Source of the DNA: Aldersonia sp. NBC_00410
GTDB lineage: Bacteria > Actinomycetota > Actinomycetes > Mycobacteriales > Mycobacteriaceae
Assembly (NCBI RefSeq): GCF_026342035.1
Contig: NZ_JAPENM010000001.1
Location: 1 to 64,000 of the forward strand
DNA: 64,000 nt
Direction of reading: 5' to 3'
Shown here: piece by piece, positions 22,376-33,512 of the stretch
Layout of the letters: every line of letters begins with the position of its first letter
Position numbering within the stretch: position 1 is the stretch's first letter
Position numbers and translations under genes: made by a program
Notes under the pieces: model-generated
Told to the model about the DNA's origin: nothing
Seen by the model: the letters and a program-made list of their open reading frames with translations, nothing else
Database searches by the model: none

Positions 22376-22911
22376 CTATCGATTCGGTACCGGACAGGCT
22401 TCCACAGCCTCGGCGACCACAGTGGGTTCGGCAGCCGGCGCCGGCCGCCTGCCCTGCTCCCAGTCCGCCCCGGTGATCGAAGGTTCGGCGTCGAGGGCGG
22501 CGGTCTCCGTTGCCGTGAATGCCCGCGCACGACTGAGGAAGCGCAAGCCCTCCGGCGCTTCGAGGCTGAATCCCGAGCCGCGGCCGGGCACCACGTCGAG
22601 GATCAGCTGGGTGTGCCGCCAGGCCTCGAACTGCGGGCCCGAAATCCACACCGGCACAGCATCTTCACCTTCCGGCGTGTCGGTCCGGACCGCACCGGGT
22701 GCCAGTCGCAGATCGAGCACACCGACGAGCACGTCGCGGTCGCCGACGATGAATTCCCCATCCAGGTAACACATCGGCGCGGAACCGTCGCAGCAACCAC
22801 CGGACTGGTGCATCATCAGCGGACCGTAGCCACCGCGGAGGCGACGCAACAGATCCATCGCCCCCGCGGTGGCTACCAGTCGCGGCGCGGACACCACGCG
22901 AGCACGGCTCA

Positions 22912-22912
<1 letters not shown>
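22376..22912 (-). CDS. DUF779 protein, partner of the aldehyde dehydrogenase
   Basis: This 178-residue protein matches DUF779, with the hallmark MMHQSGGCCDGSAPMC cluster near residue 35, then GDRDVLVGVL and FEAWRHTQLILDVVPGRGSGFSLE. The conserved His/Cys group suggests metal or redox chemistry, but no activity is established. Its ATG overlaps the aldehyde dehydrogenase stop by one base (TGATG). The same pairing occurs in mycobacteria (Rv0458-Rv0459). It probably acts with or protects the dehydrogenase. Confidence 0.88.
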
Positions 22913-24435
<1,523 letters not shown>

Positions 24436-24505
24436 GCGAACTCCTCGATGGCGTGGTGAAGCGCCGCAGTTGATGAAGCGCTGTGACCCGGACCATAGGG
24501 ACTCG

Positions 24506-24522
24506 AACGTTGCAACAACGTT
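24506..24522. promoter_or_regulatory. Inverted repeat upstream of the aldehyde dehydrogenase (candidate activator site)
   Basis: Perfect 7-bp arms AACGTTG/CAACGTT are separated by CAA. The repeat lies in the 124-base gap between the regulator stop and the dehydrogenase start, about 70 bases before the ATG. This is a suitable position for binding by the neighbouring GAF regulator. Inferred only. Confidence 0.5.
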
Positions 24523-24559
24523 GGGCGTGAGTTCAGGCCTACCCGAGCGGAGCGAGGAT

Positions 24560-25849
24560 TCAGCTGCCGAGTTCGCGATCGAGCACGGCGATCCGCGCCG
24601 ATGCACGAGCGAATGCCGTCGACCCTGGATCCAGGGCCGCTCGGTACACCGCCCAGAGTTCGCTGTCCTCGCGTCCCTCCGGGGTCGCGAGCCAGCGTCC
24701 GAGCTGCCCGGGATCGCCCGCGCGCAGCATCGCGGCACGCATCTGTTCACGCAGGTCCGCGCGAATCCGGACCACCCCCGGGGCGTCCGACGCGGGCAGC
24801 ACCGGCCCGCGGTAGAGCCCGATGGCCCGCTCGAGGTCACCGCGGTCGAGTGCGTCGCACACATCGCGCACGTCGGAGTTGACCGGCGCGCGAAGCCGAT
24901 ATGGGCGCGACGAAAGCCCTTCGGCGCCATACACTTTGCGCAGCCGCGACACCTCGGCGCGGATCGTCACGGCGTCGAGTTCGTGCTCGTCGAGCAATAC
25001 CGCCAACTGTTCGGCGCTCAGTCCCTCCGGATGCGCGCCGAGCAGCAGCAGGATCTCGGCATGCCTGCGCTGCAGCGGCGACGGTTGCCCGCCCCGGATG
25101 ATCGTCGGCGTCGCGGTGCACAGAAACTCGACCCGCGGCGTTTCCGAATCGAACAGGTGCGGACGTTCGAGCAGATGGAAACGCAGTTCGGACTCGACGG
25201 TCGCGACCGTGGCCCGGATCAGCGCGAGCACCTCCGGGACGGCGACGCGCGGCCCGCCGGTGATGTCGATGGCGCCGAGGATCTGCCCGGTGTTCGGGTT
25301 GTGCACCGGCGCCGCCGAGCAACTCCATTCGTGCACGGCGCGGCTGAAATGCTCGGCTTCGAAGATCTGCACCCCGTGGTCGACGGCGAGCGCGGTGCCG
25401 GGTGCGTTGGTGCCGGCGCTGCGCTCGCTCCAATCCGCGCCCTCGGCGAAGTTCATCCGTACCGCGCGGTCCTTGGCGGCGCTGTCCCCCTCGACCCAGA
25501 GCAGACGGCCGTTTTCGTCGGTGATCGCCACGATGAGCCCGGATTCGGCGAGATCCTCCACCAGCAACTTGTCGATGACCGGGCGGATGAGCGCCATCGG
25601 GTGTGCGGAACGATATCGGTCTAGGTCGACACCCGACAGGACCGACTGCTCGGCCAGCGAATCCGGACTGACCCCGCCACGGTCGCTACGCAGCCAGGAA
25701 TCCCTGACGACCGCACGTACCCCCGCAGCATCGGCGCTCTCCACGAACGACCGGTGTGCCGCGGCAACCTTCTGGGCGAGCTGCGCGAGATCGTCACCGG
25801 GGCGCGTCGCGGCCCACTGGCGGGCAGGTTGCGAACGCTCGATCGACAT
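24560..25849 (-). CDS. GAF-domain transcriptional regulator (AcoR-like sensor, no AAA domain)
   Basis: This 429-residue regulator has an AcoR-like N-terminal sensor. VRDSWLRS is followed by a GAF region (about 75-230) with [26 protein letters not shown]. The C-terminal half carries a winged-helix-like segment, [28 protein letters not shown] then [11 protein letters not shown]. No sigma-54 AAA domain is present, as expected in actinomycetes. ATG at 25849 was chosen for its GGGAAGAAG leader; an ATG nine codons upstream also exists. It probably activates the downstream aldehyde dehydrogenase/DUF779 genes. Confidence 0.8.
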   Translation of the reverse strand: MSIERSQPARQWAATRPGDDLAQLAQKVAAAHRSFVESADAAGVRAVVRDSWLRSDRGGVSPDSLAEQSVLSGVDLDRYRSAHPMALIRPVIDKLLVEDLAESGLIVAITDENGRLLWVEGDSAAKDRAVRMNFAEGADWSERSAGTNAPGTALAVDHGVQIFEAEHFSRAVHEWSCSAAPVHNPNTGQILGAIDITGGPRVAVPEVLALIRATVATVESELRFHLLERPHLFDSETPRVEFLCTATPTIIRGGQPSPLQRRHAEILLLLGAHPEGLSAEQLAVLLDEHELDAVTIRAEVSRLRKVYGAEGLSSRPYRLRAPVNSDVRDVCDALDRGDLERAIGLYRGPVLPASDAPGVVRIRADLREQMRAAMLRAGDPGQLGRWLATPEGREDSELWAVYRAALDPGSTAFARASARIAVLDRELGS

Positions 25850-25939
25850 CAAGATCTTCTTCCCACCTGCCGGCACTCGACGACCGCCTCGGGCGCGAGA
25901 CCTACCCGGTTGTTGCGTATTCGACCACTGTAACGCGGG

Positions 25940-26743
25940 TCACGTCCGGAACTGCCCGCCGAGATAGTCGCCGGGGAGCAGCTCGCAGACGTCGAGACCG
26001 TCCCTGCGTGCCCGCCGCACGAAGTCCGCTCCCGGACCGAAGAATTTGCCCGGCCGCACCGAATCCATGCCGATCGGCCACAACGTGCCGTAGTGGATCG
26101 GGACCGTGCGCCGTGCACCGATGGTCTGCGCGGCGAGGACCGCGCGCTGCGGATCCATATGGCCCGCGCCCAGCGTCGGACCCCAGCCTCCGACCGGCAA
26201 CAACGCGAGATCGGCATGCGCCACCCACTGCCCGAGATCGGGGTACACATCGGTGTCCCCGGCGAAGTAGGTCTGCGAATCGCCGGACACGACGTACCCG
26301 AGGGCCGCGGTGGTGTGCGGGCCGCGACGCCAGCGCCGACCGTCGTGCGCCGCCGGCACCGCCCGGATGGTGACGCCGCCGATCTGCACGGTGTCGCCCG
26401 GCTCGACCTCGATGAGCCGGGATCCGACCGCCCGAAGTGCCGGTACCGCGTCCGGCGCACGCCGGGGAACGACAATCGGCACGTCGTCGGCAATCATCCG
26501 CAGGGACGGCAGATGCGTGTGGTCGGCATGCAGATGCGACAGCACCACAACGTCGGGGTCGAAGACATGCGGCCCGGTCGGCGGAAGCCCTCGGCGACGA
26601 CGCAGATGTGCGACGCGCGGAGTGAGCACCGGATCGGTCAGCACGACGGTGCCGCGGTCGGCGATCAGGGTGGTCGCATGGCCGAGCCAGCGCATTCCCG
26701 GACCCGCGAAGGCCGCTCCGGAGTCGTCCGCTACGTCGTCCAC
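25940..26743 (-). CDS. Metallo-beta-lactamase-fold hydrolase (UlaG-like)
   Basis: This protein of about 267 residues has the metal site HLHADHTH and other family features: MRWLGHATTLIADRGTVVLTDP, AAHDG and YFAGDTD. The C-terminal metal His may be in PIHYGTLWP. Relatives include phospholipase-D-like and lactonase-like enzymes; the substrate is unknown. The start is uncertain: GTG 26743 (used), ATG 26779 and ATG 26695 are all in frame. The 26779 choice would overlap head-to-head with the start codon of the divergent gene. Confidence 0.82.
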   Translation of the reverse strand: MDDVADDSGAAFAGPGMRWLGHATTLIADRGTVVLTDPVLTPRVAHLRRRRGLPPTGPHVFDPDVVVLSHLHADHTHLPSLRMIADDVPIVVPRRAPDAVPALRAVGSRLIEVEPGDTVQIGGVTIRAVPAAHDGRRWRRGPHTTAALGYVVSGDSQTYFAGDTDVYPDLGQWVAHADLALLPVGGWGPTLGAGHMDPQRAVLAAQTIGARRTVPIHYGTLWPIGMDSVRPGKFFGPGADFVRRARRDGLDVCELLPGDYLGGQFRT

Positions 26744-26777
26744 ACCACTACGATCCCAAGACGGACGAAAGGATGCC

Positions 26778-28787
26778 ATGCGGACGACTGCCGGAGTCTT
26801 GCGCGTCTTTATCGAATTCCTTGTGCTGTGGCTCTCGTCGGCCTTGGCGATCCTCGTACTGGACTGGGCGCTCGACGGGATCACGCTCGACCCGGTCGAC
26901 TACGGCATCACGGACTGGGAAACGCTGCCCGCGGCGTTGGTGCTCGCGTTGGTGTTCGGCGTGCTGAACGCGGTGCTGTGGCCGCTGATCGTGCGTTCGA
27001 TGGCCTGGCTCGGTCCGGTGCTGCTCTTCGTGATCGTCTTCGTTTCGGCGGGTGCGATCATGTTCTTCACGCTCTATCTGGTCCCAGTGGCGTCGGTGAA
27101 CGACCCGATCGCGGCGTTCGTGATGGCGGCGCTGTTGTCATTGTTCAGCTCGGTGGTTTCCGGCGCCATCGCCTCCCGCTCGGACACCTCGTATCGGGTG
27201 ATGCAGGTGCGTCGCCAGCGTTTTCGATTGCGCCGCAAGCCCGAAGCTGCCGATGCGAGCCCGGGCCTGCTGTGCATTCAGATCGACGGCCTCGGCTACG
27301 ACGTATTGCGCCGGGCCATCGCAGATGGCGTCACGCCCTCGATCGCGCGGCTGGTCCGCGAAACGCACCGGTTGATGCCATGGCACACCGATTGGAGCAG
27401 CCAGACCGGCGCCACGCAGCTCGGTGTGCTGCACGGTTCGAACCACAACGTTCCCGCGTTCCGCTGGTACGACAAGACCACCGGCCTGATCTCCGTTTTC
27501 AGCGACCCGCGCAGCAACGAGGAGCGCGAGTTGGAGCGCGCCGACCTGCCCGGGCTGCTTTCGGAGGACGGGGCGAGCCGCGGCAACCTGTTCACCGGCG
27601 GCGCCGAGGACAACGTGCTCGTGGTCAGTCGCATGCGCGGCGCGCAACTTGGCGGCGGTGCCGGGTACCGCTCGTATTTCGCCGATCCGGCCAGCGCGCT
27701 GCGCACGTTCGTCCGCATGTTCGCCGAGATTCAACGGGAACTGCGGCAGTCGTTGCGGCAGCGGCGCCGCGATATCCGGCCCCGTGTGCCACGCGGCGGG
27801 GTGTATCCGTTCGTGCGCGCATTCGCGACGGTGCTCGCCACCGACGTCACCGTTGCGGCGGTCGTCGGGGATCTCATCAAGGGGCGCAGCATCATCTACC
27901 TCGACCTGATCGGCTACGACGAGGTGTCGCATCACTCCGGCATTTCCCGGCCGGAGACACTCGCGGTGCTCACCAAACTCGATGATGTGATCGACATGCT
28001 GCTCGCCGTCGTGGACCAGGCCGACCGGTCCTACCACGTGGTGCTGCTGTCCGACCACGGTCAGAGCCAGGGCGCAACGTTCCTGCAGCGCTACAACGAG
28101 ACACTGGAAGCGCTCGTAATGCGGCTTTGTGGGCGTCCCCAGGCTGGGGCCGCGGCGCCCACCGACGCAGCGCATCGTCAGGCCGGCGCCGAGGGACGCG
28201 CGTATGCGGCGGCGAGCGTGCACTCGACGACCGCGACCGAGGAGCCGGCCGTTCCCGAGGGAGCGCCCGTGGTCCTCGGCTCGGGCAACCTCGGGTTGAT
28301 CAGCTTCCCGACCCTCCCCGGTCGGGCCGACACCGCCGCGATCGAGGACGCCCATCCGGGTCTGCTCGACGGGCTGCGCGTGCATCCGGGCATCGGTTTC
28401 CTGCTCGTCGCCAAACCCGGCGGCGGATCGGTCGTGCTCGGCAACGGCGGCGAGATCGACATGGCAACCGGCACGGTCACCGGCGCGAACCCGCTCGCCG
28501 GATTCGGTCGCGATGCGCTCGAAAAGATCCGCCGCACAGACGCCTTCGACAATGTCGCCGATATCATGGTGGGCGGCGCATACTGGCCCGAAACCGACGA
28601 GATCGCCGCGTTCGAGGAACAGGTCGGCTCGCACGGCGGGATGGGTGGTCCGCAGAGCACCGCCTTCCTGCTGTATCCCGGGCACCTGCCCGCACCCCCA
28701 TACCCCTTGCACGGCGCCGAAGAGGTGCACAAGGTTCTCGCGGGCTGGCGCGATCTCGCGAAGGTTCCGGTAGCCGAGTCGTCCTGA
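26778..28787 (+). CDS. Membrane-anchored alkaline-phosphatase-fold phosphodiesterase with holin-like N terminus
   Basis: This 669-residue fusion has four hydrophobic segments in residues 8-130 resembling the phage-holin/YvlD family. A type I phosphodiesterase/nucleotide pyrophosphatase-like domain follows from about residue 160. Metal-site motifs are CIQIDGLGYD, the likely nucleophile region SSQTGATQLG, LDLIGYDEVSHHSG and LLSDHGQSQG, with GSHGGMGGPQ later. An Ala-rich insert occupies about 450-490. The catalytic domain follows the last membrane segment after a basic stretch, so it may be cytoplasmic; the topology is unproven. AAAGGA precedes ATG 26778. The natural substrate is unknown. Confidence 0.85.
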   Translation: MRTTAGVLRVFIEFLVLWLSSALAILVLDWALDGITLDPVDYGITDWETLPAALVLALVFGVLNAVLWPLIVRSMAWLGPVLLFVIVFVSAGAIMFFTLYLVPVASVNDPIAAFVMAALLSLFSSVVSGAIASRSDTSYRVMQVRRQRFRLRRKPEAADASPGLLCIQIDGLGYDVLRRAIADGVTPSIARLVRETHRLMPWHTDWSSQTGATQLGVLHGSNHNVPAFRWYDKTTGLISVFSDPRSNEERELERADLPGLLSEDGASRGNLFTGGAEDNVLVVSRMRGAQLGGGAGYRSYFADPASALRTFVRMFAEIQRELRQSLRQRRRDIRPRVPRGGVYPFVRAFATVLATDVTVAAVVGDLIKGRSIIYLDLIGYDEVSHHSGISRPETLAVLTKLDDVIDMLLAVVDQADRSYHVVLLSDHGQSQGATFLQRYNETLEALVMRLCGRPQAGAAAPTDAAHRQAGAEGRAYAAASVHSTTATEEPAVPEGAPVVLGSGNLGLISFPTLPGRADTAAIEDAHPGLLDGLRVHPGIGFLLVAKPGGGSVVLGNGGEIDMATGTVTGANPLAGFGRDALEKIRRTDAFDNVADIMVGGAYWPETDEIAAFEEQVGSHGGMGGPQSTAFLLYPGHLPAPPYPLHGAEEVHKVLAGWRDLAKVPVAESS

Positions 28788-28831
28788 CCGCGCCGCGAGC
28801 TCGCCTACTTCGCGCAGCGCACACCCTCGCT

Positions 28832-28888
28832 ATCGACTGAACGGAACCGTTCAGTCGATCTGATCGACGGAACGGTTCCGTTCAGTCG
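28832..28888. terminator. Two adjacent palindromes between convergent genes (bidirectional terminator or operator)
   Basis: The first palindrome has perfect 13-bp arms (28832-28844 and 28847-28859; ATCGACTGAACGG and its complement) around AA. A second copy at 28865-28888 keeps the same right arm CCGTTCAGTCG, but its left arm has one mismatch and its centre is TT. It begins 44 bases past the phosphodiesterase stop and overlaps the acyl-CoA synthetase stop. The position suits termination in both directions. Confidence 0.6.
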
Positions 28889-30507
28889 GTGAGGAGCTGC
28901 ACCGAGACATCGCGCATCTCGACCTTGCGCACCTTGCCGGTCACGGTCATCGGGAACTCGTCGACGATGTGCACGTAGCGCGGGATCTTGTAGTGCGCAA
29001 GCTTTCCCGTGCAGAAGGCCCGCACCGCGTCCGCGTCCAGCGGTGTCGTTCCCTCGCGCATCCGGATCCACGCCATCAGTTCCTCGCCGTACTTGGCATC
29101 CGGCACACCGATCACCTGTGCGTCGAGGATGTCGGGGTGGGTGTAGAGGAATTCCTCGATCTCGCGCGGGTAGATGTTCTCGCCGCCGCGGATCACCATG
29201 TCCTTGATGCGCCCGGTGATCGCCACGTAACCATCGGAATCCATCACGCCGATGTCGCCGGTGTGCATCCAGCGGGCGCTGTCGATCGATTCGTTCGTCT
29301 TCTCGACGTTCTCCCAGTAGCCGAGCATCACCGAGTAGCCGCGCGTGCACAGTTCGCCCGCCTCGCCACGGGGCAGCGTCAATCCGGTGGCGGGATCGAC
29401 GATCTTGACCTCGAGGTGCGGGCCGACGGTGCCGACGGTCGCGGTGCGCTGAACGAGTGAGTCGTCGCGCCGGGTCTGCAGCGACACCGGCGAGGTCTCG
29501 GTCATGCCGTAGCAGATCGACACCTCGCTCATCCCCATCCGCTCGAGCACCTGTTTCATCACCTCCACCGGACACGGCGAGCCGGCCATGATCCCGGTGC
29601 GCAGCGTGGACAGATCGTGGGACTCGAAACTCGGATCGGAAAGCTCCGCGATGAACATCGTCGGCACCCCGTACAGCGAGGTACAACCGTGCTCGGCCAC
29701 GGCGGACAGGGTCTCCTTCGGATCGAATGCGGGAGCCGGAATCACCATCGCCGCACCATGACTCGTGCACGCAAGGTTGCCCATCACCATTCCGAAGCAG
29801 TGGTAGAACGGCACCGGGATGCACACGATGTCGCTTTCGGTGTACCCGCACAGTTCGCCGACGAAGTACCCGTTGTTCAGGATATTGTGGTGGCTGAGCG
29901 TCGCACCCTTCGGGAAACCCGTTGTGCCCGAGGTGTATTGAATATTGATTGCGTCGTCTGCGGAGAGTTCCCGTTGCGCCCGCCGCAATTCGTCACGGTC
30001 ACCGGCGCGACCCTGCTCGAAGAGTCGCTCCCACTCGGGCGAGCCGAGCAGCACCACCTGCTCGAGCCCGGCACACTTCGGTGCCGCCTCGGCGATCATC
30101 CCGGCATAGTCCGAGGTCTTGAACGACGGCGCGGCGACGATCATCGCGACGCCCGCCTGGTTGAGCACGTATTCGAGTTCATGCGACCGGTAGGCGGGAT
30201 TGATGTTGACGAGGATCGCGCCGATCTTTGCCGTGGCGTATTGCACGACGGCCCACTCGACACAGTTGGGTGCCCAGATCCCGACCCGGTCGCCCTTCCG
30301 GACGCCCGCGGCGAGCAGCCCCAGCGCCAAGGTGTCGACCTCGTCGGCCAACTGCCGATATGTCCACCGGCGCCCGGACGCGTGCTCGACCAGCGCGTCC
30401 CGGTCCCCGAATGCCGCGACCGTCCGATCGAAGTTGTCGCCGATCGTGTCACCGAGCATCGGCTTGTCCGAAATGCCCGAAACGTAGCTGGGTAGTGCCG
30501 TAGACAT
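28882..30507 (-). CDS. Fatty acyl-CoA synthetase (AMP-binding, FadD35-like)
   Basis: This 541-residue enzyme activates a carboxylic acid with ATP and CoA. The AMP-binding P-loop is YTSGTTGFPKGATLSH. Other cores are YGMTETSP, GELCTRGYSVMLGYW, MHTGDIGVMDSDGYV, RIKDMVIRGGENIYP and the catalytic lysine region TVTGKVRKVEMR. GGAAGGAG precedes the ATG. It is like the medium-chain synthetase FadD35, whose M. tuberculosis gene sits beside the leucine operon; here it is 7.7 kb away. It lies 26 bases downstream of mftG on the same strand. The acyl substrate is not predictable. Confidence 0.9.
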   Translation of the reverse strand: MSTALPSYVSGISDKPMLGDTIGDNFDRTVAAFGDRDALVEHASGRRWTYRQLADEVDTLALGLLAAGVRKGDRVGIWAPNCVEWAVVQYATAKIGAILVNINPAYRSHELEYVLNQAGVAMIVAAPSFKTSDYAGMIAEAAPKCAGLEQVVLLGSPEWERLFEQGRAGDRDELRRAQRELSADDAINIQYTSGTTGFPKGATLSHHNILNNGYFVGELCGYTESDIVCIPVPFYHCFGMVMGNLACTSHGAAMVIPAPAFDPKETLSAVAEHGCTSLYGVPTMFIAELSDPSFESHDLSTLRTGIMAGSPCPVEVMKQVLERMGMSEVSICYGMTETSPVSLQTRRDDSLVQRTATVGTVGPHLEVKIVDPATGLTLPRGEAGELCTRGYSVMLGYWENVEKTNESIDSARWMHTGDIGVMDSDGYVAITGRIKDMVIRGGENIYPREIEEFLYTHPDILDAQVIGVPDAKYGEELMAWIRMREGTTPLDADAVRAFCTGKLAHYKIPRYVHIVDEFPMTVTGKVRKVEMRDVSVQLLTD

Positions 30508-30533
30508 CGTGGTCTCCTTCCGGCCGCAGGCCC

Positions 30534-32057
30534 TCAGCTCAAAAGAGTAGTGACCCCCGACACACTCGAACTACCCCCCGATGGGGGTGCCCCCGCATCC
30601 TTGGCCATCAGTTCCGCCGCACGCTCGGCGATCATCACCGCGGTCGCATGGATGCCACGGCTGATCGGAGTCGGCGCGATCGACGCGTCGACCACGGAGA
30701 GACCGTCGACGCCGTGCACCCGGCAGTCCGCCCCCACTACCGCCAGGGGATCGTCGGCCGTCCCCATCCGGCATGTCCCCGTCATGTGCTGCGAGGTGCC
30801 CAGGCGCGCGCGCAGCCAGTCGTCATGCGGCGCGTAGTCCGGATCGATTTCGGCCACCACCCCGGCGGCGCGCATCCGCTCGAGGACATCCCGGGCGACC
30901 TCGGACGCCGCGCGCAGCGCCGCGCGGTCGGACGCGGCATCGAGATGGCGATAGGCGATCACCGGCGCCTGCGCCGGGTCCGCGGTGGCCAGCGACAGCG
31001 TTCCGCGCGATTCCGGTGCCATCAGCGCGAGACCGAGCATCCGGCGTGGCTCGTGCACCGTATCGGCGAGGTGTTCGAACGACCTTGTGTACGGCCGGAG
31101 TTCGACGGTGCTGTCGTTGAGCATCGACTGCAGCACCGGGACCGATCCGTCGTCGAGCCCGGCCCGCAGTCGGTACGGGACGCCGATCTCGGCGTGGTCG
31201 GCCAATCCGGTCCCCACCCCGGCCAACGGTGCGACCACCGCGATCCCCAGTGCGCGCAGCCCGGCGGGCGCACCGACACCCGAGCACAGCAACAACTGCG
31301 CGGATTCGATCGCACCGGCACAGAGCACGACGTGATCGGCGGCGATGAACTCTTCGACGCCACCGCGCACCGCACGTACCCCGATCGCCCTACTGCCGTG
31401 GAAAACGATCCCGAGCGCGCGCGTCGATCCACTTATCCGCAGGTTCGCGCGCTCGGCCAAGGGCGCGAGATAGGCTGCCGCAACGTTGATTCGACGGCCG
31501 CCCTCGACATTCAACGGAACCGGACCGACACCGGAGGCGGTGGGCGCATTGTGGTCCGCGCAATACGCGTGGCCTGCGTCGAGGCACGCTCGAGTGAAGG
31601 CAGCACTCGTCACGGACAGGCGCTCCGGCGGCTCGCGCCGCACCGGAATCGGACCCGCGGTGCCGTGCACGTCGTCAGTGAAGTCCCGGTCGGATTCCGA
31701 GCGCCGGAACGCGGGCAACACCTCGTCGAACGACCACCCCGCAGGCCAGCCGGTGAAGTCACGCGGCGTCGCACGGACGAAGTAGCACCCGTTCACCGCA
31801 CTCGACCCACCGAGCACACGCCCCCGCGGCACCGCGCCCGAGATGCCGTCGGCGAGCGCGACCGGGAAATGCCTGACCCACCTCGAATCCGGCCCGATCG
31901 GCAATGCCGCGGGATCGACCAGTTCGGCGGGCACCTCCGCAGGCAGCCATGCGGGCCCGGCCTCGAGCAACGTGACCTCGGCGCCGGGCAACGCGCTGAG
32001 CCGGGCTGCGAGCACGCTGCCGCAGCTGCCGCCCCCGACGATCAGGTAGTCAGCCAC
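30534..32057 (-). CDS. mftG: Mycofactocin-associated GMC oxidoreductase MftG
   Basis: This 507-residue FAD enzyme of the GMC family is linked with mycofactocin-dependent alcohol oxidation. The N-terminal flavin loop is [16 protein letters not shown], followed by [24 protein letters not shown] is the GMC signature. The C-terminal catalytic His region is [14 protein letters not shown], then [22 protein letters not shown] at 32057 overlaps the mftF stop by 8 bases. A longer frame to 32177 was rejected as it lies inside mftF and is low-complexity. Known MftG proteins pass electrons from reduced mycofactocin towards respiration. Confidence 0.88.
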   Translation of the reverse strand: MADYLIVGGGSCGSVLAARLSALPGAEVTLLEAGPAWLPAEVPAELVDPAALPIGPDSRWVRHFPVALADGISGAVPRGRVLGGSSAVNGCYFVRATPRDFTGWPAGWSFDEVLPAFRRSESDRDFTDDVHGTAGPIPVRREPPERLSVTSAAFTRACLDAGHAYCADHNAPTASGVGPVPLNVEGGRRINVAAAYLAPLAERANLRISGSTRALGIVFHGSRAIGVRAVRGGVEEFIAADHVVLCAGAIESAQLLLCSGVGAPAGLRALGIAVVAPLAGVGTGLADHAEIGVPYRLRAGLDDGSVPVLQSMLNDSTVELRPYTRSFEHLADTVHEPRRMLGLALMAPESRGTLSLATADPAQAPVIAYRHLDAASDRAALRAASEVARDVLERMRAAGVVAEIDPDYAPHDDWLRARLGTSQHMTGTCRMGTADDPLAVVGADCRVHGVDGLSVVDASIAPTPISRGIHATAVMIAERAAELMAKDAGAPPSGGSSSVSGVTTLLS

Positions 32058-33450
32058 CGAAGGTGGGCTTGAGTGCCTCGACGCTGCGTGCCCGGGCGGC
32101 GCCGCGCCAGAGTCCGGCTCCGTAGGCGAGATCGTCGAGGCGCTTGTAGGCGATGTAGCGGACCGGGTCGAGTCCACCGGTTTCCCTGTGCTTCAACCAG
32201 TCTGCGATACCCTCGCCGATGGCAAGCGCGACGGCGATGCGCCGGATCCGGCTCGAACACAGCGTCGCGATCAGGGTCACCGGCCAGTAGTGCCGACATG
32301 CTGCGGAGGCGAGTTGCCACAGCCCGGACCCGAACCCACGGGCGGCGTAGATCGCCGCGACACGGGTCGGTTGGTCCAACTCCACGAACGTCCGGCGCAG
32401 CCGGAACACCGTCGTTCCCATCGCGACGAGCGCTCCGAACACACCCCACTTGGTCAGCGTGGCGAGCAGCGCAGCGGCCGCGATGGTCCAGGGGGATACC
32501 GACAACGGCGCCACCGCGCGGGCGTGGCGCTCGCCGAGCGGAGCTGCGCCCGTGCCGTAATACATTTTCCGGGTGAACCAGTGCCGGAACGTCACTCTGT
32601 GGTCGTGCGCCACGTGCGCGGCCGGCTCGTATCGCAACCGCCACCCGGATTCTTCGAGCCGCCAGCACAGGTCCACGTCCTCGGCGACGCGCATCGTCTC
32701 GTCGAAGCCACCCTCGTCGAGCAGGACGCGGCGCCGGGCCAGGATCGCCGCGCTCGGCACGTAGGAGACGACACTGCGCGCGCGGACCGCCGCCTCGCGT
32801 GGTCCCAGATCGAGGGACGACCGGCTGTGCTCGTAGCGGGCGAGATCGTTCGACTCGATGTCGAGCGCCACGATGCGCGGCGCGACCAGTACGACCGACG
32901 GGTCGCTGAAATGCCCGAGCATCACCTCGAGCCAGCCGGCCCGCGGAACCACGTCGGAATCCAGAAACGCCACGAATTCCGTTGTTGCCGAACGCATCCC
33001 CACGTTTCTCGCGGCCGCCGGACCGCGCGATATCTCCTGCCGCAGCACCGAAATCCGGCCGCTGCCCCCGGTGAATGCCGAGATGTCGATCGGCGATTCG
33101 GACCCGTCGTCCACCACGATCACATGGTGCCCGCGCAGCGCCCCGAGCAGCCGTTCGAGTCCCTCCCGGTTGTTGCGGGTGGGGACGATGACGGTGACAT
33201 CGTCCACGGCGGGAAGCAGCTGGGGGCGCGGGTTGGCGACACCCGAGTCGAGCAGGCGTCGAGCCACCTGGGCGGTCTGCTGATCGTTGACCTCGAGGAA
33301 CCCGTCACCGCCGATCATCGCCGCGGCGGCCGGGGCGAGCTTCAGCATCCGAGTCGGTGAACCACCGATCAGAACCCGGCCGTCCGAATATGAGCGCACG
33401 CGTGGATCGATCCGCACCCCGAACCCATCGGGAAGTCGGCCCTGACGCAT
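32050..33450 (-). CDS. mftF: Mycofactocin glycosyltransferase MftF
   Basis: This 466-residue family 2 glycosyltransferase is expected to add oligoglucose to the mycofactocin core. The GT-A domain (about 80-310) shows [18 protein letters not shown], the metal-binding [15 protein letters not shown] and the acceptor motif [19 protein letters not shown]. The C-terminal third has hydrophobic stretches (around 330-360 and 390-415) suggesting membrane attachment. It lies 62 bases after mftE and overlaps mftG. Confidence 0.9.
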   Translation of the reverse strand: MRQGRLPDGFGVRIDPRVRSYSDGRVLIGGSPTRMLKLAPAAAAMIGGDGFLEVNDQQTAQVARRLLDSGVANPRPQLLPAVDDVTVIVPTRNNREGLERLLGALRGHHVIVVDDGSESPIDISAFTGGSGRISVLRQEISRGPAAARNVGMRSATTEFVAFLDSDVVPRAGWLEVMLGHFSDPSVVLVAPRIVALDIESNDLARYEHSRSSLDLGPREAAVRARSVVSYVPSAAILARRRVLLDEGGFDETMRVAEDVDLCWRLEESGWRLRYEPAAHVAHDHRVTFRHWFTRKMYYGTGAAPLGERHARAVAPLSVSPWTIAAAALLATLTKWGVFGALVAMGTTVFRLRRTFVELDQPTRVAAIYAARGFGSGLWQLASAACRHYWPVTLIATLCSSRIRRIAVALAIGEGIADWLKHRETGGLDPVRYIAYKRLDDLAYGAGLWRGAARARSVEALKPTFGG

Positions 33451-33512
33451 TCATGCGATGCTATGCGATCCGGCGCGGCGCGGCGGAGGCAACCGGCGAA
33501 TGAATGTGGAAC

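Noticed and set aside
26310-26777. An in-frame upstream extension of the phosphodiesterase gene
   Set aside because: It lies antisense to the metallo-hydrolase gene and has a frameshifted, low-complexity composition. A good ribosome site precedes ATG 26778.
27138-28730. A 530-codon minus-strand open frame opposite the phosphodiesterase
   Set aside because: It lacks any recognised motif, while the plus strand encodes a well-formed enzyme.
33451-33512. Space for mftA between mftE and mftF
   Set aside because: Only 62 bases are available, too few for an MftA peptide of roughly 30 residues with its start and stop, and no matching C-terminal motif was seen.
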